Shown here one piece after another: positions 18,834-31,260 of a stretch of 64,000 nucleotides of DNA. Source of the DNA: Bolinopsis microptera (taxonomy: Eukaryota; Ctenophora; Tentaculata; Lobata; Bolinopsidae); contig NC_087077.1 in NCBI RefSeq assembly GCF_026151205.1, positions 10,345,983 to 10,409,982 on the forward strand, written 5' to 3'. Each line of letters starts with the position of its first letter. Position 1 is the first letter of the stretch. Both the position numbers and the translations under genes were made by a program. The notes below the pieces were generated by a model. That model saw only the letters and a program-made list of their open reading frames with translations, searched no databases and was not told where the DNA came from.

Positions 18834-21187
18834 TTGCAACATATAATAATATTCTCAAGAAGTGTGTGTTACACTAGTCTGATAATATGCGGCTAATCAT
18901 TCAACGTTGTACGACGTTCACGGACGTGCGAATCTTCACAACTGTATTAGTGTATAATGTGAATATCTGTTTGCTGTTATTCAAGGAATTCCGTCCAATT
19001 CAGTCTGAATGGAACGTTAATATCATTAACTCTGATTGATTATTGTGAAAAATTAACAAATCAAAAGAAGTGAACAGTCTCCCAAACACTAAAACAAATA
19101 AAACAAATAAAAGCCTCAGTAGCTCGTTTGAACTTTGAATTTGATCGCATTATCATGGAATTAGAACCAATGTTGTTTGAACAATGACTTGACGAACATG
19201 CCTCGTTTGAATTGTATACTAGCTAGGTAGTAGTAATAGGTATAATAATCAATAGCATTCCATTATTATGATTAACATAGTAGGGATAATAGTGCGGGCA
19301 ATTAACAATTTAAATAGGTATTGAAAAAGTGAAAAGCTTAAGACCACGTTGAAGCCAAGAAGCTGAAATCCATCCTTTTGACATGCTGATATATATCACA
19401 TCAGAAAACAGGAAACAGCTCGTCACACAAATTCAAAACAACAGACGTCCCCCCCCCCCCTGATAATCATCATCACACGAGTTACCCGATACTGCACACC
19501 CAGCCACTATATTAAAGTAATACGACACCGCAAAGATAGCGGGCTCAGATAATCTCCTCTCACTATATGACTATACCCAGTAGTGATGAGCAGTCGGCAC
19601 TGCTCTGTGAAGACTTACAAGTATCCCAGCTGTATTTGGGTTACTGAAGACTGAAAACACTTGATCCCATTAAATGTTACATTCACACGTTCCCGTCTTC
19701 TTTTTCGGGGTTTTATTACGTGTTCTGGTGCTCCCACATCACCGCACTTCACTCTTCAGTTCTATACTAGCTACAGTGATCTTTACAGTGGAGATCTAGT
19801 TCTACTACTCTAATCATGATTACACTTACAGGCTGTAATGTGAATCACGATTAATTTAAAGCTCGTTTTCTTAAATTCAAAACAAAAGAGCTGACATTAC
19901 TATCAAATAAAATTGCTCAAGAATTTTAAATAACAGACATGTTAGCAACGCCACACCAAAAATACTGAAAGCTTAATAATGTTCCAGTTAGATTGTTACG
20001 GCAGCAAAACGGCGAAGACCAAAGACCAAAATTCAACAGAGTTTAAAATTCATCAAAAAATTAATGAAATAAAACCAATAGTGCACTGTTATTTAAAACT
20101 TAGACTCTCTTTTATTTCTTCGTTTGCTGCGAGAAATAGTGTCCCAGTGATAAAAGTTATCAATACCCAGCGTATAATGGAGCTGTGAAAAACAGCTGGG
20201 TTATAATTAAATCACAATACAATGACCCAGCTTTTCACACCTTTTAACGTTATATAGTCCAACTCTAGTTCAGCTAGAGTTAACATGTTAAGAGAGGGGA
20301 CTTCATAAAAATTAAACCACCCCAGTTTATGGTTGTTAATCAAACATCTTAATTAAATTAATTTAACTCTGTTATTGGGAAAGGGTTTGTGGTAACAATC
20401 TGCTCAACAATATAATTGTTCTTTTCAACACCAGGAAAGAGTTCCGGAAACGAGGAATTCTTAATTCAAATTGGCTCGCTCACTACAAAATGTGAGAAAT
20501 AATGTGAGGACTGAGAGAGATAGACAAAATGTGGAGACATAGACCCGCCTTGTCTACCACGAATTTAACAAAAACTAAAACTATAATATAATTATCTGGT
20601 TATCACAGCCAGGTGTTATTTACAACATCAGTTCACACTCTGGTTCAAGGGCTACCACGCCGAAACGTGTGGCTTAGAAGATTTCCAATGGAAATGGTAT
20701 CATATCAGGGAAATGGATGTAGACTGCAGATAGAGTGCGATACCTATTTCCATATTGTGATTATATAGAATCTTTACAAGAATCTATACTATGAGTATGC
20801 TCTTATGATTATAACAATACGCATCGCACACTTTCCAGAGTCCAGATCATCTGTAGACAAAAGTTTCATAGACGCTGTCCGGCAAAGGATTCAGTATCTG
20901 TCCCTGAATAAATCACAAGGAGGCTACACTAAATTGTAGATCTTTGTAAGGACCGCCTAGTCAAATTACTGTTCAAAGTGCTGAATTAACTCAAACTGAA
21001 ACGGTTCACACTTTATACTAATTTGACAGTTCTTCCAGCACCTTACTTACGTATGATTCTCACTGTAAAACTTAAAAAGAGCACAGCTGTGAGCTGTCTA
21101 GACACAAGAATTACGGACGAATCCAGGGGAGGGGTTACAAACTATATAGGAACTGTTTCACATCTCACGTAATTGTATTTATCTACT

Positions 21188-21190
<3 letters not shown>

Positions 21191-21248
<58 letters not shown>
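21191..21248. repeat. (CT)n microsatellite
   Basis: About 28 uninterrupted CT dinucleotides. Confidence 0.97.
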
Positions 21249-21250
<2 letters not shown>

Positions 21251-23947
21251 GGCTCGCGGGCATGGTGTATGCTTCAGCAGCCTGATTTGCCTAATCGCTC
21301 CAGGTGCCATCCGTACTAGAGAAAATCATTTAATTTTGTAAGGGGAAAGGCTGAGGAGAGTTTAAACTGTATTGGGATATTAAAGCTCCTGGCTCATTAG
21401 TACTCAAATTTAGTAATTATGTCAATGTGCTCGTGGCCATTCTTATTTTGATTTTTAAGTGTTGAAGGCTCACTTCTGAATAAGATTTTATATTTATCCT
21501 TGTTTGATGTTTAAAATGCAGGCCGCGGGCGATTCCTCTAAGTCTAACGAATGTTCATTTGCCATGATTACAGTAGGGCCGGTCATCGAGTTGCCTGTTT
21601 AAAAAAGTGTGAGAGCAATCTCAAATCTCAACAAAGCAAGTATTACCAAACGGTCACAATTTCGACGAAATTTATACGGGCGATACTTCTTACTTCAGAA
21701 GTGATTTCTAAGAAAATACAATCGGCTTGATATTTGTAAAAAGTAAATGGAAAACAATCAAATAATGACAAATGATACAACTTTTGTTAAAGCATTAATT
21801 TTGACAAAAGGACCATGATGAAAACCTACAAGCAGATACCTTCAGATTGCATACGGTTATAATAATAATACTAATGTGGCCAAGTCAAATATTTTGGGCA
21901 ATAGGATGCATGCTATTGCTAGACTTGCTGAAGTTGCGTGACAAAGTTATCCTAGCCTTTGTTACGGTTCAGTTTTCAAGCTTCTTTTTTTATGGCCTCC
22001 TTAGTTCAACAAATTTTTCACCCATTTTTTCCCAATTTCATCGTGAAGCTATAAATATCGCCAAATTAACCAAAGTTGCTAGGGTGGTTAGACCCAAGTC
22101 CTGAAAGCACCATCAAACCTTCAAGCACTACAACTTCAAGCATTACTAGTACTACTACTACTACTACCGATAAATATTTGCAAAGTCAAGTTTGAACAAA
22201 TTGACGTACAGTTATCTAGAAAATAAACCGGTACCATACTTGTGAAACATCCGGTATAACTCTAAACAGTGAACAAGGGTTGCTCTGCAAGGACGTAAGC
22301 AATATCGACCTATTGGCAGCTAAAATGAGGTGTCATCAGCTCCGTTTATTAGTATACAAATGAGCAACAAAATCTTGTGTTTTAACTGTTTCACATCAAC
22401 AGTCAACTGCACTAGCATAGTTTCTGTCTAAAAATCTACGAATCAAAATGTAAACGATAGCGAAATTGGCGTGAGCTCAATAGTTCTAATGTACCGTCAC
22501 AATAGTGACTTTAATATATTCGGTCGAGGTAGACAACCAATCGTAATCGTACGTGCTTTCAAAATCCAATTAAACTGCAACAATGAAATTCCGGACTGGA
22601 TAGGATCATGCCATTGTACGAGCAAGAAGTATTACAAAGCTTGTGCAATTATGCTGGAGCGGAGCTTCTGTTGAAAATTGTCCGACACAGTGAAGTGTAC
22701 TAAACGTCTTTAAGATATCGCTCTTGCGATGATGTCGAGCTTTGGAGGATTCTCCTTCTGTAAACCAGTCACTAGAACACTAGATCAGGTCTATCGACTA
22801 ATTGCATGCGAGGCCATCAAAGGGGGCGTTAATTTTAATTAGTGTTCTTGCGTTGATTTAAAATAAAGAAATTATGACAGCATTAATTTGGTATAATAAT
22901 GTTTCATTTTAACAACGTTATTTAATTACCATCATACTGGTAATAAAGTTGGCGTTATGCCAGGAAAAGTAGTGAGACTGAACTGCAATTCTATTATGTT
23001 CATGTTATGACTATGTTCATGTTTAACTCGGTTTTAACACATTGTGATTTGTGTTCACTGCCATTGTCAATTTGCAATTGAAACCGTACAAATTCACTTG
23101 GAGGTATAGAATTACGACATTTTCGGCGGTGCAGTATGAGACAAGTTTTTCGTGTGATTATCCAAAAAAGATGATATCATACTTATTAAACAAAATCAAA
23201 CCAAACAACATATTCGGCTCAACAGCAGATTGAACAGTTAATTAACCATAATTGCGTCAAAACGGAGCGTTTAAGAAAACCAAAATAGAAAGCGCAACAA
23301 CTGGACAACATATGTCACGGTATACTGTGTCAAGGCGGAAAAGTTTGTGTCGGAAGAGGAATATGTACCGTAAACACTTGTACGGCTACGGCGTGTAAAT
23401 GTAATTGTATTAAAGTATTAAAGACGACAGAAAGAGCAACGATACCTTACCCAGTACATACAAATACCTCAGCTGCGAATAAATAGGTGATACGTCTTAT
23501 GGCTATCATGCTGGTATGACTGGTTACAAATGATGGATTTCTTCATCTACCTTGCTGAGGAATGAAACCTAGACCCCAGGCCGGCTGGGCTAATATAATC
23601 AAGACAGCGGAAGGAACGAGCATGTAGATTGTAAAAGTCTAGAAAAGCAGCTTCTATGTGTCCAATCCATCTACCACCCAGTTTCTTAACTCCAGCTTCT
23701 TAGTTAGTAACCTTCTCCGACTGGAACGGTTTGACACTTAGACGGGACCATATCTAGGAAAACCACTTTATATAAATATAATCAGTAATTCCTTATACAA
23801 CACCGTCTAACCCGCTATCTATCTTATTCATATTGTGACACGAAGATCGAAATGGAAAATAAACAATGGCAGGTAAAATAAAAGTAGTACGAAATAAAAT
23901 CATGTACAGTAAAATGAATTTACGAATTCAGAGCAATAGGATCGAAG

Positions 23948-23999
23948 AATAATAAACACTAAACCCTGTGTTTAATAATAAACACTAAACCCTGTATAG
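23948..23999. repeat. 26-bp tandem duplication
   Basis: Two adjacent copies of a unit that begins AATAATAAACACTAAACCCT, starting at 23948 and 23974. Confidence 0.85.
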
Positions 24000-24390
24000 T
24001 ATGAAGGCACGGATGTTGATTTGCGTTTGTATAAGTATTTCTGTTATGACTTGTGACCTATTAGTATTAAAATTTGCGGTTACCATGGCAATGGCTGAAA
24101 ATATGTCCATCTTCCTGATATTCTGATTTAATCTTTACATTACCAAACATTTTAATTCGGTAATCACCAATCAGGAGCAGCAATTAACTTAATATGGACA
24201 CAAATAACAGTAAATTAGTGTATACTGGCGTAGACAGCTATTTTCTGCAGAATTAAGCAGGGCGATTCAATTTATAGTTTTGCTAAAATAGAAAGCTTCA
24301 ACTCATAAGATTATAGGGGGAAATGGAAATTGCACCCAAAATGCTCCAAAAAAACTACAATTGAACAAAGTTTTGTGTTATAAGTAATAG

Positions 24391-25076
24391 GGGGTGCACC
24401 ATAAAAATAAACTTGCTCGGATTTTTAAAATTTTTGTACCATTGTTTTCTAGAGACTGTGAGAATCTTCACAATACCAAATTTGTCATACTTTTTTGGTA
24501 ATATCAGTGAGTTTCGCCTAAGTGCCATATTTGATGGTGCGCGGCTTTTGGAGCATAATTAGCTGTAAAAGTTACCTGAGGACCCCAGGCTTTAATGTTG
24601 GTAAACAACAACCGAATAGAGATTAGGCGGAATGACAGGCTGAGCGCGGCCCAGTAACTGTAAAAGTCGCGTAATTTGACCAAATTTGACCAAATTCGTT
24701 GATTTTTGTCGTATTATTTGGATATATCTTCAGTTCCTTGAATGAGATCATTCTGAAAATTGGCGACGACCTTCCAATAGGGCTTTCACAACTGTCCGAA
24801 AAGTTTGGTGGATATCGGAGTTGATATAGTGATCAAAATGGGGCAAAATACGCTGCTTTTAGCTGTAACATAATATCTGATAGTTGGATATGCTTTAAAC
24901 TTTTCGGACACTTTCCTTGTAAGTCTATGAGTAAGCTTACCAATTTTTGTTGCAATCGGAGGTCGGGAAGGATACTTAATATCTATTTGTTTGAAGAAAA
25001 TTGTGCTGGCCAAAATTAGCGCTAAAAAACCATCCTACAGTCGGCACGCGCGGCTCACTGTCGATGGCGCACTACC
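24391..25076 (+). mobile_element. Non-autonomous TIR transposon, copy A (686 bp)
   Basis: It is flanked by a perfect 12-bp direct repeat TATAAGTAATAG (24379-24390 and 25077-25088). The ends are imperfect inverted repeats (GGGGTGCACCAT at the left; the complement of ATGGCGCACTACC at the right). It is non-coding. A second copy, in reverse orientation and split by a LINE, is at 42941-43385 plus 51066-51146. Copy A carries a small TTAC..GTAA MITE (24572-24657) that copy B lacks. Confidence 0.8.
24572..24657 (+). mobile_element. TTAC..GTAA MITE, copy 1
   Basis: An 86-bp element starting TTACCTGAGGACCCCAGGC and ending GCGCGGCCCAGTAA. It is flanked by the 9-bp direct repeat CTGTAAAAG (24563-24571 and 24658-24666). 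The homologous position in copy B of the host transposon (near 43310) is an empty site. Confidence 0.85.
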
Positions 25077-25239
25077 TATAAGTAATAGTAAGCCCTCTCC
25101 GGAAAGTTTCAGTTTTCCTAAAGTTTGTCACACACAGTAGACAAAAAAGACTAAACCTTTTAACTTTATTAAGTGTCTACGTACGGTTCAGACATAGCTG
25201 CTTCATGGTAGCCAAGGCCAATACAATTACATCGTGAAT

Positions 25240-25316
25240 AGTTTATTTATCAACTATTTATAAGCAGTTTATTTATCAACTATTTATAAGCAGTTTATTT
25301 ATCAACTATTTAAGCA
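25240..25316. repeat. 26-bp tandem repeat, three copies
   Basis: The unit begins AGTTTATTTATCAACTATTT, with starts at 25240, 25266 and 25292. The last copy is slightly shortened. Confidence 0.9.
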
Positions 25317-26224
25317 GTGTCTATTCTTTTACTTAGCACAGCACCGAAGGTTTGAACTGTAACTGTAAACGGAAAGAAAGGAGCACCCGACAACTCAACC
25401 ATTTCCAAACAAAGCAAAAAATATGAATTAACTAAACGCATACTAAAACGGAAATAAGCAAACAATTTAATTGTAAACTGACTAAGCGTATACTAAAACA
25501 TAAAGCGGAAGTGACAATCTAAACTCACTATTGTTTACCCGGTATAAACTTGTAATTCTTCGTTCTACTCTAATAATACTGCTTGCAATTGCAGATGTCA
25601 TACCACCGTATAAATATATACCGCGTACAATGTACATAATAAAAGAGCGCATAGTTATAGAAGACCATGGCTATATATACTTATACAAAGTAAAACCAGT
25701 AAAGAGCATCACGTGACCAGCATCTGTTGATACACTGCTGAGAGGACATCGTCAAGAGGTGATCAGGGCTTATATATATTATCCCCACGGCATGAATCAA
25801 ATAAATGTAGGCGGAATGATAAGCAGTTTAAGTGGGGTAACTATATAGCATTATGATCAAGTATCGTAATATGTGTATTGATTATGTAATATTAAGTTTC
25901 GTATGTTATGTTTATTATTCAGTATCTAATACCAGTATTGAATTTCAACATGTTATTTATCAAAAGGGTAAGTATTACTAAGTATCAGAGTACTTATTGT
26001 AATGCGGGGGTGGTGTACTCGCAGTATATAGTGCATAGCCATAACTATAAGTACAATTCAAGTAGCGTAAATGTACATGTACCCATGATGTAAATTGTAA
26101 GACTATAGGATAGTGAGAATCAAATGAAGAGTTCCTGGAACCAGCTCTTTTGTTTATTGGCAGTGTTTTGGCAGGAGGCCTTGCACTCTGCGGAGTGTGT
26201 CTTGGACGATAATATTATGAAGTT

Positions 26225-26262
26225 ACCAGTGGAACACGGCCTACCGCCGGAATTTCACTACT
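26225..26262 (-). mobile_element. Degenerate Helitron-like 3' end
   Basis: On the minus strand, AGTGAAATTCCGGCGGTAGG is followed by CCGTGTTCCACTGG and then T. This parallels the cleaner copy at 31222: the same AGTGAAAT lead, a GC-rich hairpin, and a CTRR end. No matching 5' end was identified. Confidence 0.45.
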
Positions 26263-27966
26263 ATTAATTAATAAGTAGATCATTGAAGTCGAAAATGATT
26301 GAAAATGAGTATGATGCATCACAAAAAATGTGACAATAAAAACAGCAATATTGTTACAAATGTTAAAATGCTAACATACTACAGATTGTACCAAGCGTTT
26401 CTATAGTTACTATAAGTATATAAGTTACATACTAAGCGTTATGTGGGCACTGAACTGAGAAGTCATTTTCAAAATGTTTTTTTTATCCACGTACGGGTGG
26501 CAGCATTATAACCTGTTATAACAAATAGCACCAAATGTGCCTTTAACAGTGATGACTGCACCGCATCAAAGGAGCCAATGAGGATATCAACAAAAGCAAA
26601 AAGTAATCAACATTATTGAGCTCAATATGTTCAGTCAATATTATATAATATATACCCTAAACCATGCGTATAACTCATACAGTAAAAGTGCAAAACTAAA
26701 AACGGTGAGGCATATCTCACTATTATATTAAATGTGGGCTAAGAGGTTTTAATCATCTTCACAAAGATACTGATGATGTATCCTGATCGGTTAATTGGAA
26801 TGTTTATCGAAAATACATTCTAAAAGACGATTGAACATATTTAGTTGGTGTGAATCATCCCAAATCATGGATTTTTGTTGTCCAATCTTATTTAACTTTG
26901 GCCAAATGAAATGCAAACTGATCCAATCTTTTGTAGAATTTCGATACAATATTGCAATAAAGTTCAAGAGATCGGTTCAATCTCGTTTAAAGTTGGGCTG
27001 CGATCTATAGCGCAACAATAACTATAGCGCAACATTTTTGTGCAATATTGGTTTGATAAGGATAAAATACGTTTTTACAGGAAACCTTGAAAAAGAATCA
27101 TCCATTTCAAGTCTACTACCCACATTCTATTTCTAGGGCATAGTTGACCAACATTCTACTGCAAAACTACGGACAACTATTGCAAAATCAGTCCTTTAAC
27201 CCTAACATTAAAACTACTACTGCACAAACAGAAACAATTCTTTATTGTTATTAAATCTTTACACAGTAACATTAATGAATTGATCTATGAAATTGGTCAT
27301 ATTCCCAACCACACTAACCATGTGATATTGCCCTGTATCACGTCACTGATCTATGAGGAGCTTTAAGGTATCTGGCTTCAGTTACCGAGATATCATAAGG
27401 TTAATTATCCAAGCTTCATTGTGATGTTGTCAACCCAGCACGTGGAGACTGGTGGTAATATAATTGTAGTTGTGTCGAGGAAGAGAAATGGAACGTCAGT
27501 GACGTGAAATGGGTGTGTCGTAGTTAGCATATTATGCCATTAAATTTAACGTTCTTCATGATATTGTTAATCATACAATGCAAATGACACGTTTTTGACA
27601 CTTGCTCGACATATGATGTACTGGTGCGCTAATTGAAAACCAGCTAACTTCCTTACTACGAAATGTCAAATGGTAGTAATTTTAGGGGGAATATCAATAA
27701 CCAGCTGTGTCAGCCCTTTAAAGCTTTAAGTTGAGTGTGCGAGTGGCGCCAATGGAATTGTCACCCATACCATGGTATTACCATGACTGAATCACCACTA
27801 TTACTAACTATTACAGTTCATACCGAATTAGTTTATGAATATGACACTATTGACGCCATAACATTGGTGAGTGGAACAGTGCAGTTTTCTGAAAACAGAG
27901 CACGGTTGTGTTGTTAAGCATAAGTAAATAATATTTATGGTATCCACTGGTACGTTAAATTGAAAA

Positions 27967-28075
27967 TGAGATAAGGCAGCTGTACGTGTAATTAAGATAA
28001 GATGAGGCAGCTGCACGTGTCAAGATAAGATAAGGCAGCTGCGTGATTAAGATAAGATAAGGCAGCTGCAAGGTG
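27967..28075. promoter_or_regulatory. Tandem GATA plus E-box cluster
   Basis: Four tandem ~30-bp units combine AGATAAG (GATA-type) with GGCAGCTG (E-box CAGCTG). The first two also have ACGTG or CACGTG directly after. The arrangement resembles composite GATA/E-box sites known in animals. It could equally be a neutral minisatellite. No nearby gene is recognised. Confidence 0.45.
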
Positions 28076-28324
28076 TGATTATGAATTACAGGACCATGGT
28101 TAAGTTAAGGTATGAATCTATGATATGAGCACCGGGAGACACGTGTCACGTGACATGATAGTACTTACAGTGGACCGATTTAGAATTGGCGGTATAAGAA
28201 ATTCTCATTACGCGACGGTCAGCCAATAAAAACACACAAAAAATCAATCCAATCATTATTTATCAAAGGACCACTTTTAATCGATTCTGCGGTCAAAAGT
28301 TCGTTTAGAAAAGTACAATCAGAG

Positions 28325-28610
28325 CAGTGGCGTAACATTTCCTGGTGGCTCCCCCCCCCCCCTGTTGGCGCCCCCTCCCCTTTTGGCGCCCCTCCCTAAA
28401 ATTGAACAAATTAGCTGATTTCAGAGTATACACCATGAGTAAAATCTCTAAAAAAGTGTGTTTCTAGAGCATGAAAACGTGAAGTTTTGCTAGTACCGTA
28501 GTTAAGTTTTTCCAAATTGTCCCACATTCAAACAACGATTTGGCGCCCCCCTATGGTGGCACCCCCCCCCCCGCACAGCGGGGTCGGCGGGACCCTTCGT
28601 TACGCCACTG
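28325..28610. mobile_element. hAT-type MITE (286 bp)
   Basis: Terminal inverted repeats CAGTGGCGTAAC and GTTACGCCACTG, with a perfect 8-bp target duplication AATCAGAG (28317-28324 and 28611-28618). These features are diagnostic of the hAT superfamily. The interior has C-rich runs and repeated GGCGCCCC blocks but no coding capacity. Confidence 0.93.
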
Positions 28611-29743
28611 AATCAGAGTTCATAACGACATAACGTATAGAATAGAAATATTGTAAAGCCCTCTATTGGTATTATTATTATCAAATATCTCAACCGTCGG
28701 TACAGTGATAACTATTAACTAATGGTGATAGATAACACAATTGTATCTACTTTAAGGAAAAGCTTTTTTGTCGAAAAGAAAAGCTATTTTGTCCGTGTCA
28801 GGTAGTATCACTTAAATAAGCATTGGACTTGGAGAACAATACGATACATACATATGTACATGTATACTGCAAAGTGCAAAACGGTTGCTTAGGTTTGAAT
28901 ATCGGCTCAATATCGTGTGAAATTGGGCGAATCTTTGTTCAACGTTCATCACAGTAAATATTGATCGACGAAGAAAATAAAAACCTTATCCCAATAAAAG
29001 CGTATCTGCTTTATCGAAAGAAAAAAGAGCTGAACTGTAAGTAATAGTACCACATCGGAACTCGATCACGACAGTGGCTAATTTCACCACTTCAGCCGCA
29101 GTGCAAAGCGGCGGCAACTTATAGAATAACATGTATAATCTACCGCACTGCTATGAAGAAAGTGTTACATTTATAAGTTTAAGTGCCACAACATCGGTCC
29201 TAATGTTCATTGTTCGTGTGTAGCTCTGAACTAATTGTAGTCTGTTGCCAGGACCATTATTTGGAGAGGCTAGTTTCAGTCTTTACAATTAGGATCATTT
29301 CCGTGTACCACTCCATTGAGGGCTATATCTCCGATCTTCTAGTCTCTATAATGTTAGTGTCTGTTAGATACAATTACAAGACATATATTTGCACAAAGTC
29401 TTCTAGCTCTTTAGATAAACGCCTATTTACGAGTTACGGTACTGAAACTCGAGGCACAAAGCTGTACTTCGTACCTGGTTCAGCTAAAACAATCCTTCAA
29501 GTTTGCTTAAAGTTCAGAATTTCAAAGTCTACAGGCTTTTAGGAAACTCGCTTATAGAAGTTGCAGTAAGTTAGTACGTACCTAAGAGTATATAAGGCTT
29601 GGTGTAGTCTATGGTATATGTACTGTTAATGCATAATCACGTGTCCGATTTGAACTCCTTTAATGTATTCGTTAGAAATCATAGAAGAGTAGATTTAATC
29701 GGGTGACCTATGCAAGCTCACGAGCTACCCAACATGTGAGAGG

Positions 29744-29777
29744 CACGTGTCACTGTCACGTGTAAGTGCTTCACGTG
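29744..29777. promoter_or_regulatory. Three CACGTG E-boxes in 34 bp
   Basis: Palindromic CACGTG at 29744-29749, 29757-29762 and 29772-29777, each followed by T. Two more CACGTG sites lie at 28140 and 28147. This is the bHLH (Myc/Max/USF-like) binding core, but no adjacent gene supports a function. Confidence 0.35.
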
Positions 29778-31221
29778 TCAATATCCCAGCTAGTATTTAG
29801 AATTAGATATTTTGGCTATTCATATTAAACCAGCTTCGAAAGGTTGAAATGTAACCTGGAAATTAAATTAAACATTATCTGCACAATATGTGAATTGTAA
29901 ATCAAATGAAAATCACCATCTGGTACAGCTGTAGGCCACACATCAGAAGAAGTGAAAACTATTTTGAAAAACTAAGCACTGATACTAAACACGAGAATTC
30001 TTATTACACTTCTACCAACATCAGTATCCGGTTAAAAAACAACAAAGCACAGAAACTCTTCTCAACGAGAAAATGTTAAATCGAATCATTACTTCGTTTG
30101 CCACAATCTCCGGTTCAAATATCAACTGATTAAAAATTGTGCCAGCAGTAGTGAATAACTGGAAAATATAGCCAATGCAAGGAATGTTATTATCGAATAC
30201 AAACCTTACAGAGCTGGGCTAGACGTCGGGCGATCTCTAGGAGATAATGATAATAAGGGTCCATTGAACACAATCAAGGTAATCAATTAGACGCCGGATT
30301 CTGCAGACTATCACAGATCACGTCTGACAAGGAACCTCAGTGATGGTATGGCCCAAATTGGTAGATTCATGTTTTATTCAGCAGCCCAACAACAGCTTAC
30401 GACTTGGGCGTCTGCGTCATCCCACGGTGATATTATTATTGGTGGTGGCAATTAGGAAACGTAACGGTACGGGTAAGCTAGATGCTAATGTGGCGATGAA
30501 TAATTTCAATACTGATCACAATATACTGTTGTGCTTGTAGAATGAATAATATTATCACCGTAAATTTTTACATCTATAATGTGTAATGAGTACATATCAA
30601 CGTCATTTAACAGGTGCAATGAAGATGGTCTTTACAGGTTAATGGTAAATTTTCGATTGACTGGTGTAGATTATGAGCTAAAATGATCGATTATATCGAC
30701 TGGTCAGCCAGCTTTTGAAGTTAGTTAACTTAAATATTCTACTTACCGGAGCCCAGTAATCGATATACACTCAATATAATATAATAATAGCTATTTGGTA
30801 GTATCAGCTTAGAGTCAGGTGACTTTAATGGCATGAAATAATTGGGGGAAAATGCATGAAAATTGCAAGTCGAGAGATCAGGGACATAACAGCTGACAAG
30901 TATAAGGAATTCAGTCCAGCAACCTCCCCGGGGTTGGGAACACGGTTATTAACTTAATTACAGCGTAATATTAATTAATTAGTCACAAAGTAAGTGTGAG
31001 TTCAGTCGAATTATTTATTAAACTCAAAGCTACGTCGATTAATAAAACTTATTTAATTCGTTTGGAATTATGTGCATATCAGGAGCCGTCTCCGACCACA
31101 GCTACCATCATAAAGTAATATTTATGCTGATGCAACCGTTAACGGTTACTTGGTAATACATAATAATTTATTACATAATATTCTTAAATTTTATGATTAT
31201 ATTTATAACATTATGATAATA

Positions 31222-31260
31222 CTAGTGTAACCCGGCCTTCGGCCGGGATTTCACTGCCGC
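31222..31260 (-). mobile_element. Helitron-like 3' terminus
   Basis: On the minus strand, AGTGAAAT precedes the perfect hairpin CCCGGCCGAAGGCCGGG (31231-31247). Then TTACA and the terminal CTAG follow, with T next. A GC-rich hairpin a few bases before a CTRR end, inserted next to T, is the classic Helitron 3' signature. The element would extend to higher coordinates, and its 5' TC end was not located. Confidence 0.6.

Larger units (their letters stand above)
17802..24378. other. Gene-poor region
   Basis: AT-rich DNA with only short, unconvincing open frames. It contains a fold-back repeat (18688-18833), a 12-C run (19449-19460), a (CT)n tract and a 26-bp tandem duplication. No exon could be supported on either strand. 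Confidence 0.5.
25089..28316. other. Gene-poor region
   Basis: AT-rich DNA with only short random open frames. It contains a Helitron-like 3' end remnant near 26225 and a GATA/E-box tandem cluster at 27967. No exon recognised. Confidence 0.5.

Noticed and set aside
21847-22104. 85-codon hydrophobic open frame
   Set aside because: Composition reflects AT-rich DNA. No recognisable family, exon context or conserved motif.
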